The position numbers and the translations under genes are program-made. A model generated the notes under the pieces. That model did not search any database. It was not told the origin of the DNA and worked only from the letters and a program-made list of their open reading frames with translations. A DNA stretch of 64,000 bases from Podocnemis expansa (Eukaryota; Chordata; Testudines; Podocnemididae): assembly GCA_007922195.1 (NCBI GenBank), contig ML682007.1, forward strand, positions 12,844,562 through 12,908,561. The letters are read 5' to 3'. The number at the start of each line of letters is the position of its first letter. Positions within the stretch are counted from its first letter, which is position 1. Shown here in pieces: positions 33,644 to 44,642 of this stretch.

Positions 33644-33836
33644 TGAAACAAACTAGGAGTCCTGCAGCATTTTTAAAGACTAACATTTATTTATTGCATT
33701 AGTTTTTGTGGGAGAAAATCCCACTTTGTCTCACACAAAAGCTCATGCAATAAATAAATGTTTTAGTCTTTAAAAGTGCCACAGGACTCCTTGCTTGTTT
33801 TGTTGAACTAGACTAACATGGCTACCCTTTTGGAAC
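33644..33836 (+). mobile_element. Family A retroposon, full fold-back
   Basis: Perfect 10-bp duplication TTAACTGATA (33634-33643 and 33837-33846). Short left arm starts at AAACAAACTAGGAGTCC; long right arm ends GGCTACCCTTTTGGAAC. A near-complete hairpin with the loop reduced. Confidence 0.8.
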
Positions 33837-34164
33837 TTAACTGATACAGTGATCAAACGGCTGGACACCACGACCTTGTCATAGAGTAATGATGTTTTCA
33901 CCTTTCTGGGAAAATAACCTAGTTACATTTCTGTGGGACAATTTTTAAACTACAGAACATATTTAGGGCCAAATCCTGGGAGCAGCCCAGGCTCTGTGCT
34001 AGTTATTACGAAATGGGAAGAGAGTGAGGAGGGAAGGAAGATTGCTCCTCCACGTTGACTCCCACTATACTCTGCAGCTATATTTACTCCTTGGCCCTTC
34101 TGCTGAGATTGTCCCCAAGAGCATCAATTACAGAGGCATTTTTTGTGATGTGGTCCTGTGAGAC

Positions 34165-35006
34165 ATGAGAACACCAACTCGTTTAACCTATGCCAAGAAG
34201 AATAGAACTAGCTCTGCTCCTATTTAACACTTTTCATAGTGAACTTCAAGCTATTGTGGATAGGTCTCTGAAATGTGCAGCAGCATTCAAAAAAGCTAAC
34301 ACAATGTTGGGACTCATGAGGAAAGGGAGAGGTAATAAGACAGAAACTATCATATTGATTCTTTATAAAGCCATGGTACGCCCACATCCTGAATTTTGCA
34401 TGCAAATCTTGTTACTCCATCTAAGAAAAAAATATTGGAATTGGAAAACATACAGAAAAGGGCAAATAAAATAATTAGGAGTATGGCCAAATTTTCACAT
34501 AAGAAGAGACTATTCAGACAGTTCTGAGCTTGGAAAAGAGAGGACTAAGAGGGGATATCACAGAGGTCTATAAAGTCTTGACTGGTGTGGAGAAAATAAA
34601 TAAAGAAGTGCAATTTACTCCTTGTAACACAAAAAGTAGGGTCGCCAAATGAAATTAATGGACATCAGGCTTAAAGTGAAGAAAAGGAAATATTTTTCAT
34701 GGACTGCAGTACCAACCTATGGAACTCCTTGCCAGAGGTTGTTGTGAAGACCAAGACTATAGTGGGGTTCAGAAAAGAACTGGATAAGTTCATAGAGAAT
34801 AAGTCCATCACTGCCTAGCAGCTACGATAGGCAGGGACAGGCATTTGCCAGAGACTGGGAACGACCAATGGGATGGATCACTTGATGATTACCAATTCTC
34901 TTCATTCCCTCTAAAGCACCTGGCATGGGCCACTCTCAGAAGACAAGATACTGGGCTAGATGGACCATTGGTCTCACCCAGTATGGCTGTGTTACATTCT
35001 TATGTT
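34165..35006 (+). mobile_element. CR1 LINE, 5'-truncated, with ORF2 end and 3' UTR
   Basis: 34190-34474 still translates to a reverse transcriptase C-terminal stretch containing MLGLMRKG, NKTETIILILYKAMVRPH and EFC, followed by a long CR1-type 3' region (AGAGGGGATATCACAGAGGT; GAACTGGATAAGTTCATAG; GATGGACCATTGGTCTCACC). It ends TTCTTATGTT. About 840 bp of the 3' end remain. Confidence 0.85.
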
Positions 35007-35170
35007 AAAGCGCTTTACACAGAAGTCATTATCTTCATGTCCACTTCACCATCGGGGAATGGAGATACAGGGAGAGAAAAAGATTTGCCCAAGGTCATCC
35101 AGTAGCTAGTGACAGAGGATAAATAAAATTCAACCCCCCAACTCCCAGGTCAGTGCTATAGTCACTAGAA
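35007..35170 (-). mobile_element. MIR/CORE-SINE copy
   Basis: AAGCGCTTTACACAG, TGCCCAAGGTCATCCAGTAG and CCCAGGTCAGTGCTATAGTC are reversed MIR blocks, in order, down to the tRNA-like head. It lies directly against the CR1 tail. Confidence 0.7.
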
Positions 35171-36991
35171 ATGACTGTCTCCTATCTCACAATGTACCTA
35201 AATATTGGAACACTGATCCAGAACATTGTTCTTCTGTGGTTTTAATAGATCAAGGAGTCTGAATTTAATTCTTGTTATTCAAGAGCCTTTAGATAAGAAT
35301 AACTTACCCATTACCTCTGACCTTGGCTGGAGTTAAGCTGGCCACACTCTTTGCATCCCACTGCCAAAAGTCCAGAGCCATCCAGTCCTCTTGTAGGTAA
35401 GTACATGCCTGTGAAATCAAAACACTTCTTTATTATCTTAAGAACTTAATAGCTGTACTTTAAGAAAGTGAGTGAACATCAGCACTAAACCAAAAATGTT
35501 TCAAGTTTTCCCAGTACAACATTAAAAACATTCAGGGCCAGATTCTCTGCTTGCATAAATCAACACAGCTACATAGATTCAACAGAGCTCCACTGCCTTT
35601 CACCAGCTGAGGATCTAGCCCTTTGATTATTCTCTTTGCAGGAAGGTTACATAAAATGCCTTTTTTGAAAAAGGCAAACAAACCACAAATACAATAAGCC
35701 CACCACTTGGGGGTAATTTTTGGTTTAAAATGGATTTTTGTTACTTGTTTAAATCATGTTAAGTATTTTGTCTCCACTGAAGCAGCCAGAAAGTAATGTG
35801 ATATTCAGCCTGACACAAAAATAAGTCCATAAATGGAGATAAATTGACCAGGGTTCAATATAGACCAGAATCAGGCTTTGGCAGTTTCTCTGGGCTTCTG
35901 CATCCTGACTGCTGCATGGGTTGGGTGTCAGTCAGCAGCAGAACACCCCTTTCTGCAGCCCTCCTGGGAACTTGTGCTCAGGCATTGGCACCTCCACTCC
36001 AATAGCACTGTGCACTCACTCACATCTTTTTCATGCCAGTGTCCCACAACACCCCATTCCCTCTGACCTTCATCATAATTTTAACCTCCCCTGCCCATGG
36101 GTCAAAGGAGTTTAAGTCCCCCTCCTTTAACACTTCCTCCCACCAACCCCCATGTTTTGGAAATACTTCGCCAGATGTTCTTGGTGACCACACCAAGCAA
36201 CTCTCCTGTGTTGTGTCCAACTGCCCAACCAAGCATGATAGCTCCATACAACAGATGCACTTCTGCCTGGAGCTGACAGGAGGTATTTGCTCTCCTGGGC
36301 TTGTGATGAGAAAAGGCTGTGCAACCATAGCTATGGACCAGCCATAGGAATGCAGAAATCTATGAGTAGATTACACAGCAGATGAAGGCAAAGAGATCAG
36401 CAGCAGTTGTGTCTAGTCAGTCCCACCAGGTGAACACACCTAAGACTGAAAAGTGGGGGAAGAGAACTCCAGTAAGTGTGTGCATGCTTTATTCCTTACA
36501 GTGTTTAAAATTAAAGATTCACACCCAGCTGTTCCTCAAGTTAACAAGACAAAAAGTATCGACTTTTAACTGTTTTACTCATAAGAAGAGCTAACGGTAC
36601 AGAAAACAGAAGTAGAGTTGGCATCCCCTGTGGGGTTAGGCAGGGTGTGGAAGGTTGGTTTCAGGCCTCTTTGCTTACATACAGAGGGAAGTCCCTCTTA
36701 TTCCCCTGTGAGCTCTTGATGAAACTTTTAGGACACATTGCAACAATCAAAGTAAAATGATGCTTGCAAATGCACACCAAGCAGTGCACCACAGAACTCA
36801 TAGGTTCAGTTAAATTTATAAATGTGCAGCAAGCAGTATCCAGTGCTCCCTGCCCACAGAACAATACTGTGACTGACCATTAACATGCTCTTTCAAAGCC
36901 ACCTCAACTGCACAGCTCCACACAGGCCTCTTGTAATAGCTTTTCTGTGTGGCTATTCAAAGTCAGCAGACAGCTGCTGCATCTCTGCCCT
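35171..36991. other. Unassigned stretch before the Harbinger relic
   Basis: 35534-35630 carries a family D-type motif. 35878-36347 holds overlapping frames of about 100 codons on both strands with no known family; it could be the non-transposase part of the Harbinger element, but I cannot support that. Confidence 0.4.
35534..35630. repeat. Old fold-back repeat (family D)
   Basis: CAGGGCCAGATTCTCTGC, AAATCAACACAGCTACATAG, then CTTTCACCAGCTGAGGATCT. Same family as 22617 and 29895. Confidence 0.5.
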
Positions 36992-37870
36992 TCACTTAGG
37001 CAGCAGCTTTTTCCTCTTTGTCTCACAGACATTATGCAAGACACAACAGGCATCGATAAACATTGGGATATTTTTCTCACTGAGGTGCAAACCGGTGAGT
37101 TGATGCTGTCATCATCCCTTCAATCTACCAAAAGCACATTCAAAAAGCAGTTTCCATCTGCTAAATCAGTAGTTGAATCTTGCCTTGATGCTGTCAACGC
37201 TGCTAGTGTGCAGCTTCATTAGCCAAGGGTAGGCTAAGTCTCTCAGAATCACTATTGGCATTTCAACACTGCTAAGGGTAATCAACTGGTCAGGAAAAAA
37301 TGTCTTTGCTTGTTGCTTTCTGACCAGCCCTGTGTTCTTAAAGATGTGAGCGGCATGCACCTTCTCTGAGCATTGATAGCATGGCAGTACCCCTGGTGAT
37401 CCACCAGTGCCTGCATAACCATAGGAAAGTCGCCCTTTTTGATGATGTGCTCTGCTGCAATGTGGCCTAGTGCCAAAATAGAATTCAGTGTCATCTATTG
37501 TCCCATTACAGTTCAGAAACCCCACTGGTGCAAATCTATCCAATATGTCCTGCACATGATGGAGATTCACAGTCCTGTGTTGCAGAAGAAGACACTTGAT
37601 GGCTCTACACACTTGCATGATAATGGCCCCACAGTGGATTTTCAGTTCCAATTTGATTTCCCACAGACCCATAGCCATCCAACACTGCAAACTCTCCAAG
37701 TGTGATCTGCATACACTTATCCGTTATCAATGCAGCTCTCATTCTGGTGTCCCTGTGCTTGAATGAACTCAGCACATTGATCCAAGAATGTGTTCTTTCA
37801 CATCCAAAACTTCTGCAGCCTCTGTTCATCTTCCAAAACCTGCATTATGACACAATCCCCCCAGTCAGTG
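36992..37870 (-). pseudogene. PIF/Harbinger transposase, decayed
   Basis: The minus strand carries the DDE transposase of a PIF/Harbinger element in pieces. The longest intact part is 177 codons (37166-37699). Recognisable blocks in order: DTRMRAA, VCRAIKCLLL, GFLNCNGTIDDTEF (usual GAIDGTH, first acidic residue kept), a YGYAGTG stretch in the frame that is otherwise FPMVMQALVDHQGYCHAINA, EKVHAAHIFKNTG (usual VHDAR; that Asp is now Ala), FFPDQLITL, EMPIVILRDLAYPWLMK (Asp kept), FNY, then after a frame change FECAFGRLKG with the final Glu, CCVLHNVCETKRKK and a stop at 36992-36994. Frameshifts and stops make it inactive. This enzyme cuts and pastes elements with 3-bp target duplications, which links it to the family C MITEs in the window. 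I did not find the element's own termini. Confidence 0.85.
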
Positions 37871-38512
37871 AACTTTTCTCATACACAAAGCAGAGTTCCA
37901 CTATTTGTAGCTGCTCCACGGACACCACAAAGAACCTTTAATTGTTTTTCACTATGTCCCTCAGCAAACTGTCCTCAAAGAAAACATGCCCCTTGTTATT
38001 GTAGTACTTCATGCGGGTCTGCAAATGGAGGAGAATAATGTGTCCTGCATTTGCTGTGCTGATGAGAACTGTGCAGAGCTCTGCTTTCTATGCTTCTGTC
38101 AAAGATGGCAGAGACCAAAAGTGCTGAAGATGTTTCAGGTATTTTTCTTAACAAACAAACAAACCAACAAAACACATACACACACAGAAATTATGGGATG
38201 GAGAAAGTTGTATGCTGAGAACTTGACCTGTAGCTTCCAGAGATTCCTTGGTGACTCATTTCTACATTACAAACACACTGTGACAATTTCCCAGAAGGCA
38301 TTGCCCAGATATCAAATATCTACTTGCAATGCCCTACACTTTCCATTGACTCAAGTACTACTGTTTCATATGAACTGTTCCAGTGCAAACAGCTAAGCAT
38401 GCACACCTGAGCCTGGGCAATATACAAGCGTGAGTGGTTGTGCATTGACTTAACTTGCATCAAGCACAGTTTGTACATGGCTTATGTCAGAAAGGAACAG
38501 AGTCCCTTAAAT
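37871..38512. other. Probable remainder of Harbinger element, undefined
   Basis: Lies upstream of the transposase relic. 38150-38190 has an (AAAC)/(CA) simple repeat. No further domain is visible. Confidence 0.35.
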
Positions 38513-38564
38513 CAGTGGTTTTCAGGCCATGGGTTGGGACTCAGTACTGGGACACAGACCCTTA

Positions 38565-39546
38565 GGCTATGTCTACACACAAGGCTTTATTTCGAAATAA
38601 GTCATTTCGAAATGACTTATTTCGAAATAAAGCCTTTATTCTGAAACATGTTTTGAAGGAAGAGCCTTCCCCTCAGCACCCTGTCCAGGGTGCTGAGGGN
38701 NNNNNNNNNNNNNNNNNNNNNNNNNNNNNNNNNNNNNNNNNNNNNNNNNNNNNNNNNNNNNNNNNNNNNNNNNNNNNNNNNNNNNNNNNNNNNNNNNNNT
38801 GCGGCCACCCCGCCCGCGGCTGCAGCCCCCGAGCTGGTGGCGGGGGAGCCGCGGGACTCGCAGCTGCTGCCCCCGCTGAGCCCAGGGCCTGAGGAGCTGG
38901 CGGGACCCAGTTCCCCGTGGCAGCGGCCGCTTAGTCACTGGGGAGCCGGGTTGGGACCAGCTCCCTGGCTGCAGCCCCTGCAGCGGGGAAAAGCCGCGGC
39001 CCCGGCACCCTGCCCCAGGCTTTGCCACCGGCCCTGGTGGCAGGGAGAAGCGGGCACCCCCGGACCCCACTGTGGGGTGTGGCAGCAGCCCGGGCAGCGG
39101 GGAGAGCGGGGAGCCCCTGCACCCTGCAGCAGGGCTTCTGAGCAGCCCCAGCGGCGGGGAGAGCGGGGCATTGGCGCCCCTCCGCAGGGCTCCCCGCTGG
39201 TCTTGGGGACAGCCCCCCATGCCCTGCGGCTTGTCCCCCCTCAGCACCCTGGATAGGGTGCTGAGGGGAAGGCTCTTCAGCACCCTGGGAGGAAGTTCAA
39301 ATCCTGTTGTTTCGGAATCCATTTATTCCGAAACAACAGGTCCAAATGGCATTATTTCGAAATGATCATTTCGAAATAACAGTCATTTCGAAAAAATCCA
39401 GGTTTAACTGTTTCAAAAGGACGATTCTTATTTCGAAAGGACAAGATCTGTCCTTTCGAAATAAGAAAATGTCATGTAGACTAAATTTCTTTTATTTCGA
39501 AATAACGAGTGTTATTTCGAAATAAAAGTGCCGTGTAGACATAGCC
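38565..39546. mobile_element. Family C MITE, 982 bp, perfect TTA duplication
   Basis: Ends GGCTATGTCTACACAC and GTGTAGACATAGCC, flanked by TTA on both sides (38562-38564, 39547-39549). Both outer parts are near-perfect TTATTTCGAAATAA palindromes. The inner part (38670-39300) is very GC-rich, holds a 100-N gap, and is bounded by inverted CAGCACCCTG / CAGGGTGCTG motifs. The low decay of the palindromes suggests a recent insertion. TTA fits the TWA target of PIF/Harbinger. Long frames here, some running across the N gap, are not genes. Confidence 0.85.
38700..38799. other. Assembly gap (100 N)
   Basis: Exactly 100 N, the usual placeholder for unknown length, inside the GC-rich centre of a palindromic element. 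Confidence 0.99.
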
Positions 39547-39719
39547 TTAGTTACTGGGTTATGGCACCTCCCCTACTGCCATCACCAAAAGATTGAAATG
39601 CATTGGTGAAAGATTTAATTGTTGGGTCACTGGCATAAATGATTTTTTTCTGCTGGGTCCTAAGAAAAAAGTTTGAGAACCACCACCTTAAATTCATGTG
39701 GCTTGAGAGCACTGGCACT

Positions 39720-39940
39720 GCTCCATTTTCCCCTAGTCCTTAGGCCTGTCTTGACCGGGATTTAAAGGTGTGGAGTTAGCTTGTTTAATAACATGTTCTA
39801 AAAATCTAGTGTGGGCAAAACAGTGCAGACCCAGCACATATGAAACAGGAGGAAACTAAAGTCTAGTTTCTTGTGCTGCCTTGTCTACACTAGTCTTTTA
39901 GAATGTATTAGAAAACACATGCTGATATACCACACATTTA
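39720..39940. mobile_element. Old DNA-element fragment
   Basis: Contains GGCCTGTCTTGACCGGG and TTGTCTACACTAGTC, phrases related to the GTCTACACTAG termini of family C. Boundaries unclear. Confidence 0.35.
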
Positions 39941-42220
39941 AATCCTAATCTAGATGAGTCTCAGGTTCTACAGGGGACAGGGGTGGCAAGGCACTCACAG
40001 ATGGGTGAATAAGTGGGTCCTTGCTTGCTACATGGCTGAAACCCCACTATCGCCAGATGTGGGGGATTTTTGTATACCTGACAGTAGGGGACTGTATAGT
40101 AGCATGACTCCCAAAATGTGGCTTCTCTTTCTTGAACATGTCCCAGGAGTCACATGGAACAGTGCATTTAGGGGTCAAATTATGCTTTCCTACAGGAGAA
40201 TTATGAAAGAATTAAATAGCAGACTTTGTAAGTGCTCATATTGAAAAAAAACCATTTAGATGCATGAGCCTTATATTTTCCTTTATTCACAAGCATAATC
40301 CCATGGATTCATATTTTTTCTTAATTACAAACAAAAAGATATATGAAATCAGTAATTACTTTTTCCATCTCTTTTAAAGCAACATTATGATGTCTATTTA
40401 AGAAGTTCTATAAAAGTAAGCTTAGAAAAATACCTTGGGATCAATAAATTCAAAAACTTCCTTGAACATATGTTCAAACTATTTAGTCTTCTCCTGAGAC
40501 ATTCTGAAGAGGCACAATCTCCTGCAAATCATTAAAACAAAGAAGAAAATATCAACCCATGTGAAATATTTGCATTCTCTTTCTGGGCAGCAAAACCAAA
40601 TTACTATGAAAACAGTTATGAAATGAAAGCTATTGAGAGAAATAAAGGCAGTTTATTGGGGTAACCTTAAAAAAAAGGCAGCAGACTTCTGGGCCTCCAG
40701 AACAACAGGAAATTGCAAAGCAATTTTATACTGTAGCCAGTGTAACAGAGGCAATTCAGCAACCCTATGGAGCCAATTAACCCTTGCAACAGTTACCTGC
40801 AATAAGCAGAGAAGCCAGCCATACACTGACATGAATGCTCTTGAGAAAGTCACATGGTCTTTAGACCATTAATAGTTACAGACAAGCAGAAACAAATCTT
40901 CAAAGCATCAGACTGGAATTAAAATCCTGAATAACTCATTCTTGCTCAGCGTTTTATGAGACAAAATTACTATCATTTCCTTAAAACAAATAAGGAGCCC
41001 TGTGGCACTTAAAGACTAACAAATTTATTTATTGCATCAGCTTTTGACACTTTTACCTTGCATTCCTAAACCATGATAAAAAACACCATACTCCTTGGCA
41101 ACCAAATGCTACTGTATCATATCTTAGATATATGAAATACTTTTGTTTCACTGAAATCACATCAGGTACTTCTCCAAATTAGTGTTTTCTGAGAATGGGT
41201 CTTTTCAGCAAACTTATCAAGTACAGAATCTGCCTAATACAATGCCTTCTCTTTTGAACTAGTTGTCTAAGTGTTTTGTACATTTCTATGATTAATGGAA
41301 AATCTTTAAGCATATTTAAACTTTCTGTTTCAGGTTCAGTTTTTCAAGAATCAGGCACTAGAAGGGAAGCAGTCAGTGATAGTATGGAAACCAATAACTA
41401 AATGCAAAGATCATCAATGGCCAGTGTTGTAGCAACAATCTCCACGAAGACAGAAAAGGAAACAAAAGAAACAGGACACATCTGTTTAAGGAAGTTGATA
41501 CACTATATTCCAGCAATCCTGTATGAAATTATGTTCATGTGCTGCTTGTGAGAGTATCAAATATGAACTTAGGTAATGACTGTAATTTTGTGAGCAACAA
41601 AAAAATATTACTTATGCTTTAGGTGTTCTTGATTTACAGTGTTGTTTTAAAACCATTACATTTGGTGTTCCAGTTTTAGAAAACTAGTATGCATAAATGC
41701 AAAATATAATATGCTTAAAGTGTTAGGACTTTTATGGAACATGAGGGAATATAGCTACAGCTGAATAAACCCCAAGTTTTCCTCTGTTGCCTCAACTGAG
41801 AAATAATATAAACATTTTAGACAATTCTCCAAAGCTTAGGTTGCCCATTTAGTATTGTATGAAAAGAATGCTGTGTTATAACATGTCTACTAATTTATGA
41901 ACAATTCTCACCTTGCACAGGTTAACTACCTTCTCATTTTCAGGATCTATTTGTGCTTTGTGAGGTTTCTTTCAGCTTCAAAAGTAAGTCAGGGAAGACT
42001 AACAGAAATATGGCAGGAAGTTAAACATATGTATATTGATACACTGTATTAAAGACCAATTATTTTGCTTTCCTTTCATGCCAATCTGAAAAATGATATT
42101 TTGGGGAGGAGGGTTTCATTGCTGTAATTAATCTGCCTGGGAAGCTGAATTCCTGTATTTATAGACAGAACTGGTACCAGCTGGATATCAGTTCTGAGCT
42201 AGGACTCTCAATGATGATGA
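39941..42220. other. Mostly unassigned AT-rich stretch
   Basis: Only a 60-bp family A fragment (40985-41045) is recognised. No exon seen. Confidence 0.45.
40985..41045 (-). mobile_element. Family A fragment
   Basis: AGCCCTGTGGCACTTAAAGA then CTAACAAATTTATTTATTGC; a single arm without hairpin. Confidence 0.65.
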
Positions 42221-42446
42221 GTTCCAAAGGGGCAGCTGTGTTAGTCAAGTTTAGGAAAACAAGCAAGGAGTCCTGTGGCACATAAAGACTAACAAATTTA
42301 TTTATTGCGTGAGCTTTCATGGGAGAAAATCCCACTTCATCAGATGCTTTGAAAATGCTTCTGACAAAGTGGGATTTTCTCCCATGAAAGCTCATGCAAT
42401 AAATAAATTTGTTGGTCTTTAAGTGCCACAGGACTCCTTGCCTGTT
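42221..42446 (-). mobile_element. Family A retroposon, full fold-back
   Basis: Long left arm from GTTCCAAAGGGGCAGC, both hairpins, and short right arm ending CTCCTTGCCTGTT. Flanks TCAATGATGA (42208-42217) and TCAATGAGGA (42447-42456) match at nine of ten. One of the best-preserved copies. Confidence 0.8.
42315..42343 (-). ncRNA. Hammerhead ribozyme-like core
   Basis: Minus strand reads CTGATGA, A, then stem GTGGGA / TCCCAT with a TTTTC loop (six pairs, one wobble), then GAAA. CUGANGA and GAAA around stem II are the invariant hammerhead core. The inverted partner at 42360-42390 has CTGACAA in place of CTGATGA and so lost a core G. Confidence 0.45.
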
Positions 42447-43521
42447 TCAATGAGGATATTTGATCTCTCTGACCAATTCACCTTTCTGAGACATTTTACC
42501 TACTTGCAGTGTAAACTGCTGGTGTCTCCCAGCCCAGGAAGGACTACTGCCACATCCAAAGCTCTTTCTAATCTTTCCCTGTGATTTATTAAATCTCACA
42601 CACTCTTCCTCCACCCCAAAACTCCCCAGAGCCCTGCCAGTCCCTTATAGAGAATCACCTGACCCCTTTCCAGCTAGGTCTGATGAATCTGAGCCTTAAA
42701 GGGTCTGGGACTTTGTTACAATGGGTTTAACCACATTTAATGCACAATGCTTCCTTCTCACAGAATCAGATATATTGGCTAATAGACATTTTTAAAACCT
42801 GTGATTTGAAAAAACAGGTTATCTATTTCTATATTACCATTTTTGCTCCAGTAACTACTTCTTTATATTTCAGCTACTTTACACAGAAGTCTGTTCATTT
42901 GCTCATAAAGGGGTGCAAGTTCTGACTGGGAATGAACATTGCACGTGATGTTAAAAAATGCAGATACACCAAAAGGCCTGCTTGGCTTTATGTTTCAGAA
43001 TTCTAGTCCTAAGCAAAGACAGTAAATCAAGACCAGTTCAAATGTCTCCTAGAGCTGCAGAAGCTGGATGTGAGCCCATACTCTGTTGACACTGGAATAA
43101 TGTAAGAAAAAGGGAGTGTCCTGCAGAGGAACTGAAATATAAATACAGAGTGGGGACTACTGGACCAAAAAGACCCGACTCATTTATATTGAAGGAAATC
43201 CTGTACATGCTTGATATATCAGATATTTTTCCAGCACAGTTCATCATTTCATATACACAAAATACCCATCACTGGCAAGGTTGGAGAGACTTTGTTATTG
43301 AAAAGTAGAAACCAAAAAAATTAAAGTTTTGTTCAGGCAGTATTATGCCACAACTCAGTTTTGAAAATATGAGGCAATCCTGGCACTCAGATTCCAGGCA
43401 GGGCTGACAGTTACAGAAGCCATTGCTTTAGCTTTCAAGGGAGTAAATCTGTCATAGAAAGCATTAAACATTGAATAATTTCTCAGAGTTTATCCACCCA
43501 ATAGTTATTAGTAGATAGGAC
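42447..43521. other. Unassigned non-coding stretch
   Basis: No repeat or coding family recognised. Confidence 0.45.
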
Positions 43522-43707
43522 CATTGTTCCCCCTAAGCTGTGCACATGTGTGCACGCACACAGGTCATGAAACCTACGCACACAACAAAATTAAGTGCGC
43601 ACAAAAAAATTCAATAGTTCTAATATTGCGGCTCACAAAGAAATGTTTTTGCGCACACAAAGAAATTGTTTGCGCACACAGTCTACAAGTAATTAGAGGG
43701 AACATTG
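43522..43707. mobile_element. hAT MITE, 186 bp, perfect 8-bp duplication
   Basis: Ends CATTGTTCCCCCTAA and TTAGAGGGAACATTG, flanked by a perfect GATAGGAC (43514-43521 and 43708-43715). The interior is a set of GCGCACACAAAGAAAT-type units, so it is internally repetitive. A sibling is at 56537-56706. Confidence 0.9.
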
Positions 43708-43868
43708 GATAGGACACCAGCTAGCAGGGTGAGGGGGTAGAGGGGGCTGACCCTGCTTTCCTTACTTGGTTAAAACCCTTACTTCTTTCCATAGGAGCTT
43801 TGCCTCTGCAAGGATGGCACGATCCAACTGTGCACACTTTTATTGCATCTGGAGTCCAACAGACAATG

Positions 43869-43975
43869 ATTCACAGACTCTAAGGTCAGAAGAGACCAAT
43901 ATGATCATCTCTGATCTCCTGCACAATGCAAGCTACAGAACCTCTTCGCCCACCCGCTTTTGCAACAGACAGCTA
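43869..43975 (-). mobile_element. CR1 LINE 3' end
   Basis: ATTCACAGACTCTAAGGTCA and CTCCTGCACAATGCAAGCTA are the reversed CR1 tail of the TGACCTTAGAGTCTGTGAAT type. Confidence 0.75.
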
Positions 43976-43991
43976 ACCTGTGATGACTAAG

Positions 43992-44175
43992 AAGATCCAA
44001 AGGGGCAGCCCTGTTAGTCTAGTTCAGTAAAGCAAACAAGGAGTCTGGCACTTAACTACTAACAAATGTATTTATTATACAACAAATTTAAATATAACAA
44101 ATAGAAATATATTTGTTATATAATATATAAATTTATTTGCTAGTCTTTAGGTGCCACAGGCATCCTTGTCTGTTA
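43992..44175 (-). mobile_element. Family A retroposon, AT-rich centre
   Basis: Perfect 11-bp duplication TGATGACTAAG (43981-43991 and 44176-44186). Arms are GTTAGTCTAGTTCAG and CTAGTCTTTAGGTGCC. The usual hairpin centre is replaced by a TATAACAAATA-rich inverted repeat. Confidence 0.75.
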
Positions 44176-44323
44176 TGATGACTAAGTCACTGAAGTCCGC
44201 AAATGGTTTGAAAACATTTTCTTTATCTGAGCCTTGATCTCTTTTTCTTACCAATCATCAGTTAAATTCCTTTTCAATAATCCACAGAGACTCAGTCTTA
44301 ATGGCATTTACTATTCATGGGCT

Positions 44324-44642
44324 TCAGGGGTCAGCAACCTTTAGTAAGGGCATGCCTTACTCCGTCCCCTGCCCCCAAAGACTTTCATAGCATTCAACAT
44401 CCTTTCAATTTTGTCCTTTGGCTACCTGCGTTTAGAAGGCTCATGTTTTAGAATCGAAAGGCCAATGCCTCACTTTTAATTTGATGATTAATTTTCATGG
44501 GTTTTATGAGTTGTAATTTTGGTTGTATACAATATTGTTTAAGATGAAATAATATTTGCCTTACATTGATTTTTATTGACTTTGTACAAAATTTCACAAC
44601 ACATTTGGACAGCTTTTGTGGCACACTGGTTGAAAACCTCTG
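44324..44642. mobile_element. hAT-like element
   Basis: Ends CAGGGGTCAGCAACCTTT and GGTTGAAAACCTCTG are imperfect inverted repeats of a common hAT type. No duplication remains. Confidence 0.55.

Larger units (their letters stand above)
38513..39685. mobile_element. hAT element split by a Harbinger-like MITE
   Basis: Left end CAGTGGTTTTCAGGCC and right end GTTTGAGAACCACCA, flanked by a perfect 8-bp duplication CCTTAAAT (38505-38512 and 39686-39693). Without the inner insertion it would be about 190 bp. The nested element occupies 38565-39546. Confidence 0.85.

Noticed and set aside
38636..39322. 228-codon frame and neighbours on both strands
   Set aside because: They cross a 100-N gap and the GC-rich core of a palindromic MITE.
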